Assembly: GCA_026417115.1 (NCBI GenBank)
Contig: JAOADW010000005.1
Coordinates: forward strand, 1-53,312
Reading direction: 5' to 3'
Length of the DNA: 53,312 nt
Origin: Rhodocyclaceae bacterium
GTDB lineage: Bacteria > Pseudomonadota > Gammaproteobacteria > Burkholderiales > Rhodocyclaceae
The notes beneath the pieces are model-generated. The model had not been told where the DNA came from. It did no database searches and worked only from the letters and a program-made list of their open reading frames with translations. Both the position numbers and the translations under genes were made by a program. This document shows positions 1 through 12,409 of the stretch, one piece after another (position 1 is the stretch's first letter; the number at the start of each line of letters is the position of its first letter).

Positions 1-1905
1 GCGCCCGCGCGCCTTGGCCTCGTAGGCGCCTCGATCGGCCTCACGAATCAGGCTATCGACATCGGGCGTGGCCTGGCTGCGGCTGGCAATGCCGACGCTG
101 ATGCTGCAGGTGATCACCTTACCTTCGCGCTCCCAAGACAAATCCGCGATGGCGCGTCGGATGCGTTCGGCGCAGCGGACGGCTTCGGAGAGCGAGGTTT
201 CCGGCGAGATGACGAGAAACTCATCGCCGGCATAGCGGCAGAGAATGTCGCGTGCGCGCAGATTCTTGCGCATCGTTTGCGCAATGTCACGCAAGACCAA
301 ATCGCCCACCTCGTGACCCCACGTGTCGTTGATGGTCTTGAAATAATCGAGGTCGATGAGCATGCACGACAACGCGGCGCCGGTACGGCTGGCTGCACGC
401 CATTCTTGTTCGAAGCGCTGCAAGGCGTAGCGCCGGTTGGGGAGACCCGTGAGGACATCGGTCATGGCCGCCTGCTGCAGTCGTCGATTGGCGACCGCCA
501 ACTCGGCAGCGAAGCGGCGAATCTCTTCTCGATCACGCTCTACTTCGCGCTGCAGAAGAATCAGGCGCTTGGCTGCGCGCAGGCGGGCCTGGAACACACG
601 GGACGAAATTTCCTTGGGCAGGGCCTCATCAACGCCGCTTTCATAAAAACGCACGAGCGAAGCTTCTTCGAGGGCATCGGCAAGCAAAAGAATGTATAGG
701 CCGCGCCCGATGCGCGTTTGCCGCAGGGAGGGCAAAAAACCACAGCAATCGGTCGCGGGCAGCGCAGCGTCGAGGATGAGAAGCTCGACCTGCCCATCCA
801 GCGCCAACGCCAGGGCCTGCTCACCGGAGCTTGCCCGTTGTAGGACAAAGCCGGCTTCTCGCAGCCAGGCTCCCAGCGTGTCCGCCCAGCGATCTTCCGC
901 CGTGAGCATCAGCGCGCGAAAGGGCGGCTCCGCGACTTGTTCCGGAAGCACCGGTTCATCGGCTGCGCGGGGTTTCGACGACTCGGAAAGCTCCGCAAAA
1001 GGCGGCACCTGCTGGCTGTCGACCGACAAAAGCGCCGCCCAAGCCTGCCACTCGCGCACGACCTGATCGCAGAGCGCCTCAAGCGCCTGGCCCGTAAGCG
1101 AAAACTGGGCGGCAGCCAGACGCAAAGGCGCCATAGACTGCGCCCGATCGCTTGCCGCCGCCACACAGACGTCGGCTATGTGACGCGCCAGGGCGAGCGT
1201 CCATAACGTGCCGAATAGGCGTGTGCCCGGCTCCGCGCCCGCCTCCTCCGGCCGCTCGTGATAAAAGACACTGGCGACGAAGAGCTCGGGCAGCCCCCAT
1301 TCCGACAGCATCGCCGCGGACAGTTCGCGATGATTCAAGGCAAATGCTTCGCTCTCGAGCTCGACCAGGAGCTTGCCGCTCTCTTTGGCCGCGCGCAATA
1401 CGTCGGCATAGCGGTCAGGGTGAACGGTCGCCAGCGCGAGTTCCCCGATGCGCGCAAGCAGCCCCAGAGAGAACATCTCTTCGGCCGGCGCACAACGCGT
1501 CTCGTTGGCGAAAACGCGCGCCGCCACGCCGAAAGCCAACGAGTGAGACCAATAGCGAGCGTAATCGAACGCCGTGCAGCCACCATGGCGATGTTCGGAA
1601 ATCAGCGAAAAACCCAAGGCCAAATAGCGCACGGTGCGCATGCCGAGCACCACGAGCGCATCGGGAACGGCCGCCACCGGCCGATGCGCTCCCATCTGTG
1701 CAGAGTTGGCGACCTTGATCAACCGCCCGACCAGAGCCGGATCGGTTTGGATCACGCGCGCCATCTCGGCCACGGTCACATCGTCTTTCTGCGCCAAGCG
1801 CAAAAGCGCAAGCGCCGCCCCCTTCGGGGACGGCAACCCGGTCATGCTCTCCAAGCGCCGAAAGACTTCCGGCCTGAGAAAGGAAATTGCCTGCTTCAAC
1901 GTCAT
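1..1905 (-). CDS. HDOD-receiver-GGDEF signalling protein (3' end cut by window edge)
   Basis: Probable diguanylate cyclase making cyclic di-GMP, fused to two sensory or regulatory domains. Of the protein, 635 residues are visible and only the extreme C-terminus is missing. An HDOD domain fills about residues 1-290 (motif HRELSAAML-WGLPE). A receiver-like domain spans about 325-445, with its likely phospho-acceptor Asp379 in LLILDAALP. The GGDEF domain runs from about 460 to the end. Its signature is AGDEF (559-563), which is compatible with activity, and an RxxD inhibitory site (R550-D553) lies five residues upstream. The start at 1905 is chosen because AAAGGAC precedes it. An in-frame ATG at 1920 has no ribosome site. 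The gene diverges from the Nudix gene. HDOD plus REC plus GGDEF in one chain is not a common order. The specific pathway is unknown. Confidence 0.9.
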   Translation of the reverse strand, partial: MTLKQAISFLRPEVFRRLESMTGLPSPKGAALALLRLAQKDDVTVAEMARVIQTDPALVGRLIKVANSAQMGAHRPVAAVPDALVVLGMRTVRYLALGFSLISEHRHGGCTAFDYARYWSHSLAFGVAARVFANETRCAPAEEMFSLGLLARIGELALATVHPDRYADVLRAAKESGKLLVELESEAFALNHRELSAAMLSEWGLPELFVASVFYHERPEEAGAEPGTRLFGTLWTLALARHIADVCVAAASDRAQSMAPLRLAAAQFSLTGQALEALCDQVVREWQAWAALLSVDSQQVPPFAELSESSKPRAADEPVLPEQVAEPPFRALMLTAEDRWADTLGAWLREAGFVLQRASSGEQALALALDGQVELLILDAALPATDCCGFLPSLRQTRIGRGLYILLLADALEEASLVRFYESGVDEALPKEISSRVFQARLRAAKRLILLQREVERDREEIRRFAAELAVANRRLQQAAMTDVLTGLPNRRYALQRFEQEWRAASRTGAALSCMLIDLDYFKTINDTWGHEVGDLVLRDIAQTMRKNLRARDILCRYAGDEFLVISPETSLSEAVRCAERIRRAIADLSWEREGKVITCSISVGIASRSQATPDVDSLIREADRGAYEAKARGR

Positions 1906-1944
1906 TGTTGTCCTTTTCATTTCTTTTTATACACGTTTTTCTCT

Positions 1945-1981
1945 TTGCATGGAGGATGCAGCCGCCGGCTAGAATCTCGCT
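1945..1981 (+). promoter_or_regulatory. Putative leaderless promoter of the Nudix gene
   Basis: A -10-like TAGAAT at 1970-1975 ends only six bases before the ATG at 1982, and no Shine-Dalgarno sequence can fit between them. A TTGCAT at 1945-1950 could be the -35 element, but the 19-base spacer is long. If real, transcription would start at or next to the ATG, giving a leaderless mRNA. The same spacing is seen at the zur start. Confidence 0.35.
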
Positions 1982-2542
1982 ATGGATCCGCCCATCAATT
2001 TCTGCAGCGTTTGCGCAAGCCCCGTCGAAGTCAAGATCCCGCCACTCGATCATTTGCCGCGTCATGTTTGCCCACGCTGCGGCGCGATCCATTACCGCAA
2101 CCCGCGTTTGGTCGTCGGCGCCCTCCCTGTGTGGCAAGATCGCATTTTGTTGTGCCGCCGCGCGATCACGCCACGGCGTGGCCTATGGACCTTGCCTGCT
2201 GGCTTCATGGAAAACGGCGAAAGCCTTGGTGAGGCCGCGATCCGCGAGACCCGCGAAGAGGCAGGCGCAGAAATCGAGCTCGGACCGCTGCTTCTCGTCG
2301 TCTCGCTGCCTCGCATCGATCAGGTGCATGTTTTTCATCATGCGCGTCTTCTCTCGACGTCATTTTGCCCAGGACCTGAAAGCCTGGAAGTTGCGTTGTT
2401 TTCCGAACACGACCTGCCTTGGGAGCAAATCGCTTTCCCCAGCGTTGCGCTCGCCCTGCGCCGCTTTTTTTCCGACCGGGCGCGCGGTTGCTTTTCCGTC
2501 TATAACGAAACGCTCGTGAGCGCCGAACTCATGACCGAGTAA
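1982..2542 (+). CDS. Nudix hydrolase with N-terminal zinc ribbon
   Basis: Hydrolyses a nucleoside-diphosphate-linked substrate; which one is not deducible. The protein has 186 residues. Cys8, Cys11, Cys30 and Cys33 form a zinc ribbon at the N-terminus, as in NudC-like and related Nudix proteins. The Nudix box is complete at residues 74-96 (G-x5-E-x7-REtREEaG), so the metal-dependent pyrophosphatase activity should be intact. It stands alone between a divergent signalling gene and the HNH gene. No ribosome-binding site precedes the ATG, and a -10-like hexamer lies six bases upstream, so a leaderless message is possible. The protein is shorter than NADH pyrophosphatase NudC (about 257 residues) and lacks its N-terminal domain. 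Confidence 0.88.
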   Translation: MDPPINFCSVCASPVEVKIPPLDHLPRHVCPRCGAIHYRNPRLVVGALPVWQDRILLCRRAITPRRGLWTLPAGFMENGESLGEAAIRETREEAGAEIELGPLLLVVSLPRIDQVHVFHHARLLSTSFCPGPESLEVALFSEHDLPWEQIAFPSVALALRRFFSDRARGCFSVYNETLVSAELMTE

Positions 2543-2735
2543 GCGGCGTGCTCATTCCTAAAGCCCCCTCGCGCTTTGGACGCTTGGATCGAGCTGGCGA
2601 GCCCGGCGAAGTCGTGCAACAATGTGAAATCATGGTGAAAATCGCGCCCTTTCGCGGCCTTCTTTGCCGCCTTGGCGCGAACTTTTCCCGCCCAAAATGC
2701 TCTCACGGGTTAGGCGCCGTCGAATGGATCATCGT

Positions 2736-3308
2736 ATGAGTCATCCGCTGATTTTGACGCTCGATGCGCATGGCGTGCCGCACCGCTGGGTGACGTGGCA
2801 GCATGCCTGCTTTTACTACGCCAAAGATCTGGTCGCTTGGGCTGCGGGAGAACATTGCATCACGATCCGGGGCGGCATCAACCGCAGCACCGGCCGTCGT
2901 TCGGAAATCTGCGCCAACAGCATCATCGCCATCAAAGGCCGCGCGCTCAGCGGAAAAGAGCAGCAGCGCATACCGCCGCTGTCGAATCGCGAGCTTTTCC
3001 GGCGTGATCGCCACATCTGCGCCTACTGTGGCGAACAGTTGCCGGGAGCCAGGCTCACGCGCGACCATATCGTGCCCGTTTCTCAAGGCGGTCTTGACTC
3101 ATGGATGAACGTCGTCACCGCATGTCGTCATTGCAATCAACGGAAAAGCGGCCGCACGCCGGAACAAGCGGGGATGGAACTCCTCTATGCCCCCTATGTG
3201 CCGAACAAGGCTGAATATCTGATTCTTTCCAATCGCAACATCTTGGCCGATCAAATGGACTTTCTCGCGCGCCACGTGCCCGAGAAAAGCCGCCTCTGGC
3301 CTCTCTGA
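2736..3308 (+). CDS. HNH endonuclease family protein
   Basis: A 190-residue protein of the HNH nuclease fold. The core is visible: Cys95-x2-Cys98, Asp110-His111, Asn125, then Cys130-x-His132-Cys133-Asn. The four cysteines probably bind a structural zinc, and His111 would be the catalytic base region. An N-terminal part of about 85 residues (LILTLDAHGVPHRWVTWQ) is typical of chromosomal HNH proteins of unknown role in proteobacteria. The start at 2736 is preferred because homologues begin near this point. An ATG at 2724 is also possible, and neither has a convincing ribosome site. It lies 9 bases ahead of ygiQ in the same direction. The bases between 2543 and 2735 show nothing recognisable. 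No restriction-modification partner is nearby, so a defence role cannot be claimed. Confidence 0.82.
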   Translation: MSHPLILTLDAHGVPHRWVTWQHACFYYAKDLVAWAAGEHCITIRGGINRSTGRRSEICANSIIAIKGRALSGKEQQRIPPLSNRELFRRDRHICAYCGEQLPGARLTRDHIVPVSQGGLDSWMNVVTACRHCNQRKSGRTPEQAGMELLYAPYVPNKAEYLILSNRNILADQMDFLARHVPEKSRLWPL

Positions 3309-3317
3309 GCCTTTGTC

Positions 3318-5300
3318 ATGCGTGAGTTCAAGCCCCTCACGGGCTACCGCCCCTATTGGGCCAAACGCTTCGGCGTCGCGCCCTTTTTGCCGATGAGCCG
3401 CGAGGAAATGGCCGCGCTCGGCTGGGATGCCTGCGACGTGATCTTGATCACGGGCGATGCTTACGTCGATCACCCGAGTTTCGGTATGGCTTTGATTGGC
3501 CGATTGCTGGAAGACCATGGTTTTCGCGTCGGCATCATCAGCCAGCCCGATTGGCGCAGCCTCGAGGATTTCTGCAAACTTGGCCGGCCCCATTTGTTCT
3601 TTGGCGTCACCGCCGGCAACATGGACTCGATGGTCAATCGCTATACGGCCGACCGCAAGATTCGCTCCGATGACGCCTATACGCCTGGCGGCATCGCTGG
3701 AAAACGCCCGGACCGCGCCGTCATCGTCTATGCACATCGCGCCCGAGAAGCTTATCCGGGCGTGCCGATCGTCATCGGCGGCATCGAAGCGTCCTTGCGC
3801 CGGATCGCCCATTACGATTATTGGTCCAACACAGTGCGCCGCTCCATCTTGCTCGACGCCAAGGCAGACCTCTTGCTCTATGGCAACGCCGAGCGCGCAA
3901 TCGTCGAGCTTGCGCACCGTCTCGCGCGCAAAGAGCCCATTGCCGCAGTGCGCGACCTCAGAGGCTCGGCGTTTGCCGTGCCGTTCGGCTGGCGGCCCGG
4001 CGACGATTGGAGTGAGCTCGACGAAACAAAACCTTCGCCCGAGGACGGGCTTGCGCGCGTCGCGCCTGGCCGTCTTTCGCGCGAAAAAACCGTCGTGCGC
4101 CTACCGAGCTACGAGGCAGTAAAAGCCGACGCCACTGTCTATGCTCATGCCTCACGCATATTCCATTACGAATCCAATCCTGGCAACGCGCGCGCCCTCG
4201 TGCAGCAGCATGGCGATCGTGACGTCTGGCTCAATCCGCCGCCGATTCCTTTGAGCACCCCGGAACTCGATTACGTCTATGAGTTACCTTATGCGCGCGC
4301 GCCCCATCCTGCCTATCGGGGCGCCAAGATTCCGGCTTGGGAAATGATCAAATTTTCGGTGGCGATCATGCGAGGCTGCTTTGGCGGCTGCACCTTCTGT
4401 TCGATCACCGAGCATGAAGGGCGCATCATCCAGAGTCGTTCGGAAGCGTCTATCCTGCGCGAAATCGAGGCCGTCCGCGACAAAACGCAGGGGTTTACCG
4501 GCGTCATCTCCGATTTGGGCGGGCCGACCGCCAACATGTATCGCATGGCCTGCAAGGACAAGAAGATCGAAGCGGCCTGTCGGCGGCTTTCCTGCGTCTA
4601 TCCTTCGATTTGTGAAAATCTCGACACCGACCATGCGCCGCTCATTCATCTCTATCGCCAAGCACGACGAATCCCAGGCGTCAAGAAAGTGCTGATCGGC
4701 TCGGGGCTTCGCTACGATCTTGCCGTGCGTTCGCCAGAATACGTCAAGGAACTCGCCACCCATCACGTCGGCGGCTATCTCAAAATCGCCCCCGAACACA
4801 CCGAAGAGGGCCCGCTTTCCAAAATGATGAAGCCGGGCATTGGCGCCTACGAACGTTTCAAGCGCCTATTCGATGCTGCATCGAAGGCCGCCGGCAAGGA
4901 ACAATACCTCATCCCTTACTTCATCGCCGCCCATCCCGGCACGACGGACGAAGACATGCTCGAGCTCGCCCTCTGGCTCAAGCGCAACGGCTTGCGTGTC
5001 GACCAAGTGCAAACCTTTTTACCTGCTCCGCTTGCGCTCGCCACCGCCATGTGGCATAGCGGCAAAAATCCGCTCAAACGACTGACAGGCGGCGGCGAAG
5101 AAGTCAGCGTCGTGCGCGGCGAGAAGCAACGCCGCCTCCACAAAGCGTTTCTTCGTTACCATGACCCCAAGAACTGGCCGCTCTTGCGCGCCGCGCTCCG
5201 CCGCATGGGCCGCGCCGATTTGATCGGCAATGGGAAACGCCATCTCGTTCCCGCCTGGCAGCCCAGCGCCAGCAGCGGTAAAGGCGCCGAGGCAGACTGA
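3318..5300 (+). CDS. ygiQ: YgiQ family radical SAM protein (UPF0313)
   Basis: Radical S-adenosylmethionine protein of 660 residues, a normal length for the YgiQ family; its substrate is not established. The radical SAM cluster motif is CFGGCTFC, with Cys354, Cys358 and Cys361 as ligands of the 4Fe-4S cluster. The N-terminal 200 residues ([32 protein letters not shown] region) are the family-specific B12-binding-like domain. The conserved stretch [20 protein letters not shown] lies in the TIM-barrel part. The start is the first ATG after the HNH stop. There is no obvious functional link to its neighbours. Confidence 0.93.
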   Translation: MREFKPLTGYRPYWAKRFGVAPFLPMSREEMAALGWDACDVILITGDAYVDHPSFGMALIGRLLEDHGFRVGIISQPDWRSLEDFCKLGRPHLFFGVTAGNMDSMVNRYTADRKIRSDDAYTPGGIAGKRPDRAVIVYAHRAREAYPGVPIVIGGIEASLRRIAHYDYWSNTVRRSILLDAKADLLLYGNAERAIVELAHRLARKEPIAAVRDLRGSAFAVPFGWRPGDDWSELDETKPSPEDGLARVAPGRLSREKTVVRLPSYEAVKADATVYAHASRIFHYESNPGNARALVQQHGDRDVWLNPPPIPLSTPELDYVYELPYARAPHPAYRGAKIPAWEMIKFSVAIMRGCFGGCTFCSITEHEGRIIQSRSEASILREIEAVRDKTQGFTGVISDLGGPTANMYRMACKDKKIEAACRRLSCVYPSICENLDTDHAPLIHLYRQARRIPGVKKVLIGSGLRYDLAVRSPEYVKELATHHVGGYLKIAPEHTEEGPLSKMMKPGIGAYERFKRLFDAASKAAGKEQYLIPYFIAAHPGTTDEDMLELALWLKRNGLRVDQVQTFLPAPLALATAMWHSGKNPLKRLTGGGEEVSVVRGEKQRRLHKAFLRYHDPKNWPLLRAALRRMGRADLIGNGKRHLVPAWQPSASSGKGAEAD

Positions 5301-5326
5301 CCGTCCGCGACGCCACCACGAACGAT

Positions 5327-5656
5327 CTAGACACAGCCGGTAGGCTTGGGCATGCCCGCATAGCGCGCTGCCTGCTTTGCCGGGCCATAGGGGAAGAGCT
5401 CGAAGAGGAACTTCTTGTCGCCGAACTCGTCTCCCAAATCGCTGCCGATCAGCTTGGTCATCACGCGTAGATTCGGCGCCGTGCCATTTTCTTCATAGTA
5501 GGCGCGGATCCAGTGGATGACCTGCCAATGCTTCTCGGTCAATTTAAGATCGTCTTGCGTGGCCAGAAATTCGGCCACCTCTTCGCTCCAATCGGATAGA
5601 TTCGCCAAATATCCTTCGGCATCGGTTTCAATCGCACGGCCATTGACTTCGATCAT
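5327..5656 (-). CDS. TusE/DsrC-family sulfur carrier with a single conserved cysteine
   Basis: A sulfur-relay protein of the DsrC/TusE/RspA family, 109 residues, full length. It ends in the family signature GMPKPTGCV, where penultimate Cys108 is the persulfide-carrying cysteine. The second cysteine of true DsrC, expected 11 residues earlier, is replaced by Ala97. This places it with the TusE-like group (tRNA 2-thiolation relay or general sulfur transfer) rather than with dissimilatory sulfite reductase partners. A good ribosome site (AAAGGTGA) precedes the ATG. No tusBCD or dsrAB is present in the window, so the partner is unknown. The gene converges on ygiQ. Confidence 0.85.
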   Translation of the reverse strand: MIEVNGRAIETDAEGYLANLSDWSEEVAEFLATQDDLKLTEKHWQVIHWIRAYYEENGTAPNLRVMTKLIGSDLGDEFGDKKFLFELFPYGPAKQAARYAGMPKPTGCV

Positions 5657-5691
5657 ATATTCACCTTTCTCTCGGAAGGGGTGGGGATGCG

Positions 5692-5706
5692 GAGGGGATT
5701 CCCCTC
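5692..5706. promoter_or_regulatory. Perfect 15-base palindrome upstream of the TusE-like gene
   Basis: GAGGGGATTCCCCTC is a perfect inverted repeat with 7-base arms around a central T. It lies 36 bases upstream of the TusE-like start and about 70 bases before the racemase gene. It could be an operator or a short RNA hairpin in the 5' leader. No T-run follows, so it does not look like a terminator. No known regulator is assigned. Confidence 0.35.
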
Positions 5707-5775
5707 TTATCTTGACTAATTTTGTCGGGAATTTAGCGGCATGATTTCATTGAGGCAAATAGAATTTGTCAATCG

Positions 5776-6855
5776 ATGATCTTGGCTTTTCCTATGAATC
5801 CTGCGCCGCTCCTACCGCTTTCCGGCATCCGAGTCGTTGAATTCGCTGCTCTCGGGCCTGCGCCGCTGGCCGGACAAATTCTGCGCCAGATGGGCGCCGA
5901 GGTCGTCCTCATCGACCGACCGCATCCCGATGCATTTTCGGCGCGCCTTGGCCCTCGAGATAACCCATTGCATGCCGGCAAGCAGCGCATCGTGCTGGAT
6001 CTGAAAAGCCCGCACGATCGCGCGCGTGCGCATGCGCTCGTCTGCGCAAGCGATGTCCTGCTCGAAGGCTATCGGCCGGGAGTCATGGAGCGCCTTGGCC
6101 TGGGTCCCGCGGCCTTCGCTGCGCAGCGGCCACAACTCGTCTATGCGCGCATGACCGGCTGGGGCCAGAGCGGCCCTTTGGCGCCCCGTGCAGGCCATGA
6201 CCTCAATTACGTCGCTTTGAGTGGGCTCCTCTCGCTTGCGCCGGATTGCGGCACGATCCCACCCGTGCCGCCCACGGCCCTAGGCGATGCGCCAGGCGCC
6301 CTGGGGCTTGCATTTGGCATCGTCTGTGCGCTGTTCCAGCGTCAACAGAGCGGACGAGGTTGCCTCGTCGATGGCGCCATCGTCGATGTCTTGGCCATGC
6401 TTTCTGGCATTCTGCATTGGCTCGCGGGAACGCCCGCACTCGGCGCACGCACCGCGTGCGGTCAAGGTCCGAGCCTCTTTCACGATGCGCCGTTTTATGC
6501 GCTCTACACCTGCGCGGACGGCAAAAAGATCAGTGTTGCCGCATTGGAGCCGGCTTTCTATCGGCGTTTGCTCGCCAAACTCGAGCTTGACGATGTCGAT
6601 CCCGAGCGGCAATACGAAAGCCAGGACTGGCCGTCTTTGCGCAAGCGTTTTGCCGAGGTTTTCGCGCGCCGGCCCCGCGACGAATGGGCCGCCTTGTTCG
6701 CAAACGAGGATGCCTGTGTGGCGCCCGTGCTCAGCTTCGAAGAAGCCCCGCATCACCCCCACCAGCTGGCGCGCGAAAACTTCCGCCTCGCGCCGGGCAG
6801 CCAAGCGTCCATTTCAGCCGCGCCGCGTCTCTACCCGTTGGCAGGGGAAGGTTGA
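5776..6855 (+). CDS. CaiB/BaiF CoA-transferase family protein, alpha-methylacyl-CoA racemase type
   Basis: A 359-residue member of the family III CoA-transferase fold. The subgroup is probably alpha-methylacyl-CoA racemase, which inverts the 2-methyl centre of branched acyl-CoA. Features seen: the N-terminal GPAPLAGQILRQMGAEV binding segment, EGYRPGVMERLGLG, and RAGHDLNYVALSG. His141 and Asp171 are 30 residues apart, the same spacing as the His/Asp acid-base pair of the mycobacterial racemase MCR. True CoA-transferases carry a catalytic Asp in a different context, so racemase is favoured. The start could be 5776 or the ATG at 5794. No other fatty-acid gene is adjacent. Confidence 0.83.
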   Translation: MILAFPMNPAPLLPLSGIRVVEFAALGPAPLAGQILRQMGAEVVLIDRPHPDAFSARLGPRDNPLHAGKQRIVLDLKSPHDRARAHALVCASDVLLEGYRPGVMERLGLGPAAFAAQRPQLVYARMTGWGQSGPLAPRAGHDLNYVALSGLLSLAPDCGTIPPVPPTALGDAPGALGLAFGIVCALFQRQQSGRGCLVDGAIVDVLAMLSGILHWLAGTPALGARTACGQGPSLFHDAPFYALYTCADGKKISVAALEPAFYRRLLAKLELDDVDPERQYESQDWPSLRKRFAEVFARRPRDEWAALFANEDACVAPVLSFEEAPHHPHQLARENFRLAPGSQASISAAPRLYPLAGEG

Positions 6856-6880
6856 TGACGCAAGCCAAGGCCTCACGGCG

Positions 6881-6970
<90 letters not shown>

Positions 6971-7010
6971 ATGGCCCGACATTATAGCCGCTGCGCCGTC
7001 GTCACGCCAA

Positions 7011-11059
<4,049 letters not shown>

Positions 11060-11093
11060 GTCTCCATGATAGCCGGCATGCGCCGGCGCGGCA

Positions 11094-11855
11094 TCAACGT
11101 CTGCGCAAAACGAAGCAGACGAGCGCGAGCAAGAGCGTGAGCGTCGGGCCAAATGGCTGGTCGAAGGAAAGCGCGGCCGCAAACGCCAGCCCATAGACGA
11201 AAAGGCCGAGACCCACAGCAAGCACGATGGCGGAAAAGCCATTGCGGGCGATACGGTAAGCCGCCCAAGGCGGCAAAAAAAGCAAGGCGAAACTGCCCAT
11301 CAAGCCCAGCGCGCCGATCGCTGCGGCGAGCAGGAAGGCCGTCAGCACGTCGAAACCCAGGCGCCAAGATCCGCCAGGCAGCCGGTTGGCCTTTTCGTGT
11401 TCGGGAAAGAAGCGCGCGACGACGAGCCGGTGCGCCCAGCGCGGCAAAAACACAGCGGCAGCGCTCGCGGCCAGCCAAGCAAAAGCCAGTTCGCGCCCCC
11501 CTGCGAAATACAGCTGACCATCGCTGATCGCCTTGGCCCAAGCCTCGCCGTGGGGCGCATTGGCGATCATCAACGTCGATGCCGCCCAGCCCAGCAGGAT
11601 CATCCCGGCATGAAAGGAATTGCCGCTCGCGGCGAAGATTTGCTTGCCGAGCACGGCCAGTAAGGCCAAAAGGCAGGCGCCCACCACGGCCGGCGCTTCC
11701 AAGGCTGCGGCAAGCACCGCCCCGAGACCCGCCCATTGGGACACTGCCAGCGCCGCCAACCATTCGTCTCGCAGGCGCAGATAATGGCCAAGCCAAGGCA
11801 GGGCGAAAGCCAATGGCAGGCCCACGAGAAAAGGCAACAAAAACAGCATGCTCAT
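11094..11855 (-). CDS. znuB: Zinc ABC transporter permease (ZnuB-like)
   Basis: Inner-membrane permease of the ABC-3 metal transporter family, 253 residues. It has about seven hydrophobic segments, beginning with MSMLFLLPFLVGLPLAFALP and ending in a long hydrophobic tail before FVLRRR. The ABC-3 features LTAFLLAAAIGALGLMGSFALLFLPPWAAYRIA are visible near residues 165-200. Its ATG overlaps the znuC stop in an ATGA, showing translational coupling in the order znuA-znuC-znuB. It would carry zinc delivered by ZnuA into the cytoplasm. It is the last zinc gene on this arm. Zinc rather than manganese is inferred from the zur gene in the same operon. Confidence 0.88.
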   Translation of the reverse strand: MSMLFLLPFLVGLPLAFALPWLGHYLRLRDEWLAALAVSQWAGLGAVLAAALEAPAVVGACLLALLAVLGKQIFAASGNSFHAGMILLGWAASTLMIANAPHGEAWAKAISDGQLYFAGGRELAFAWLAASAAAVFLPRWAHRLVVARFFPEHEKANRLPGGSWRLGFDVLTAFLLAAAIGALGLMGSFALLFLPPWAAYRIARNGFSAIVLAVGLGLFVYGLAFAAALSFDQPFGPTLTLLLALVCFVLRRR

Positions 11856-12409
11856 GGTGAAAGCGCGATCACCTCGTGGGCAACCGTCGCAAGAAAGTCG
11901 TGGTCGTGACTGACGATCAGTATCGCTCGCTCCTTTTGCACGTTTTGGACTTCCTCGATCGCCAATCCGATGTGCTCGTGATCGAGATGATTGGTCGGTT
12001 CGTCGAGCAGCACGAGCTCTGCTCCCTGCGTGAGCACTGCCCACAGCATGAGGAGCTGGAATTCTCCACCAGAAATCCTATCGAGGCGGCGCGGAAGCAC
12101 CTGGGCAAGCCGTTGCGGCGGCGCATGTCTTTGGCATGCATAGGCGGCGAGAAGCTCTTCGCCGCTATAAGGCGTTTCCTCGGGCCGCGCGGCATGCTGC
12201 GCAAGCCAAGCGATGCGCCAAGTCGGCGGCCGCAGCAGGACGCCGGAAAAAATCTGCGCCTCGCCTGCGATCGCCGCCAAGAGCGTCGATTTACCCACGC
12301 CGTTCGGCCCCTGGATGCCGACCGTCTTACCGCGCTCGAGCGTGAAGCTAAGCGGCGGGGTGAGCGGCCGTCGCCAGCCGACGACCACAGCGTCTGCGAT
12401 CAATTTCAT
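11852..12409 (-). CDS. znuC: Zinc ABC transporter ATP-binding protein (ZnuC-like, short)
   Basis: ATPase driving the zinc importer, 185 residues. Walker A GPNGVGKST, signature ISGGEFQ, Walker B LVLLDEPTNHLD and switch SHDHDF are all present in order, so the catalytic core is complete. It is clearly shorter than E. coli ZnuC (about 250 residues). It lacks the C-terminal extension and some spacing in the helical domain. It is coupled by ATGA overlaps both to znuA upstream (12406-12409) and to znuB downstream. The start MKLIADAVVVG follows directly on znuA. Confidence 0.9.
   Translation of the reverse strand: MKLIADAVVVGWRRPLTPPLSFTLERGKTVGIQGPNGVGKSTLLAAIAGEAQIFSGVLLRPPTWRIAWLAQHAARPEETPYSGEELLAAYACQRHAPPQRLAQVLPRRLDRISGGEFQLLMLWAVLTQGAELVLLDEPTNHLDHEHIGLAIEEVQNVQKERAILIVSHDHDFLATVAHEVIALSP

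Noticed and set aside
1258-2232. Open frame of 324 codons on the plus strand
   Set aside because: Runs through the HDOD region and into the Nudix gene in another frame; Arg/Gln/His-rich nonsense translation.
2736-3308. HNH protein as part of a restriction or defence system
   Set aside because: No methylase or other defence gene adjoins it; its neighbours are housekeeping genes.
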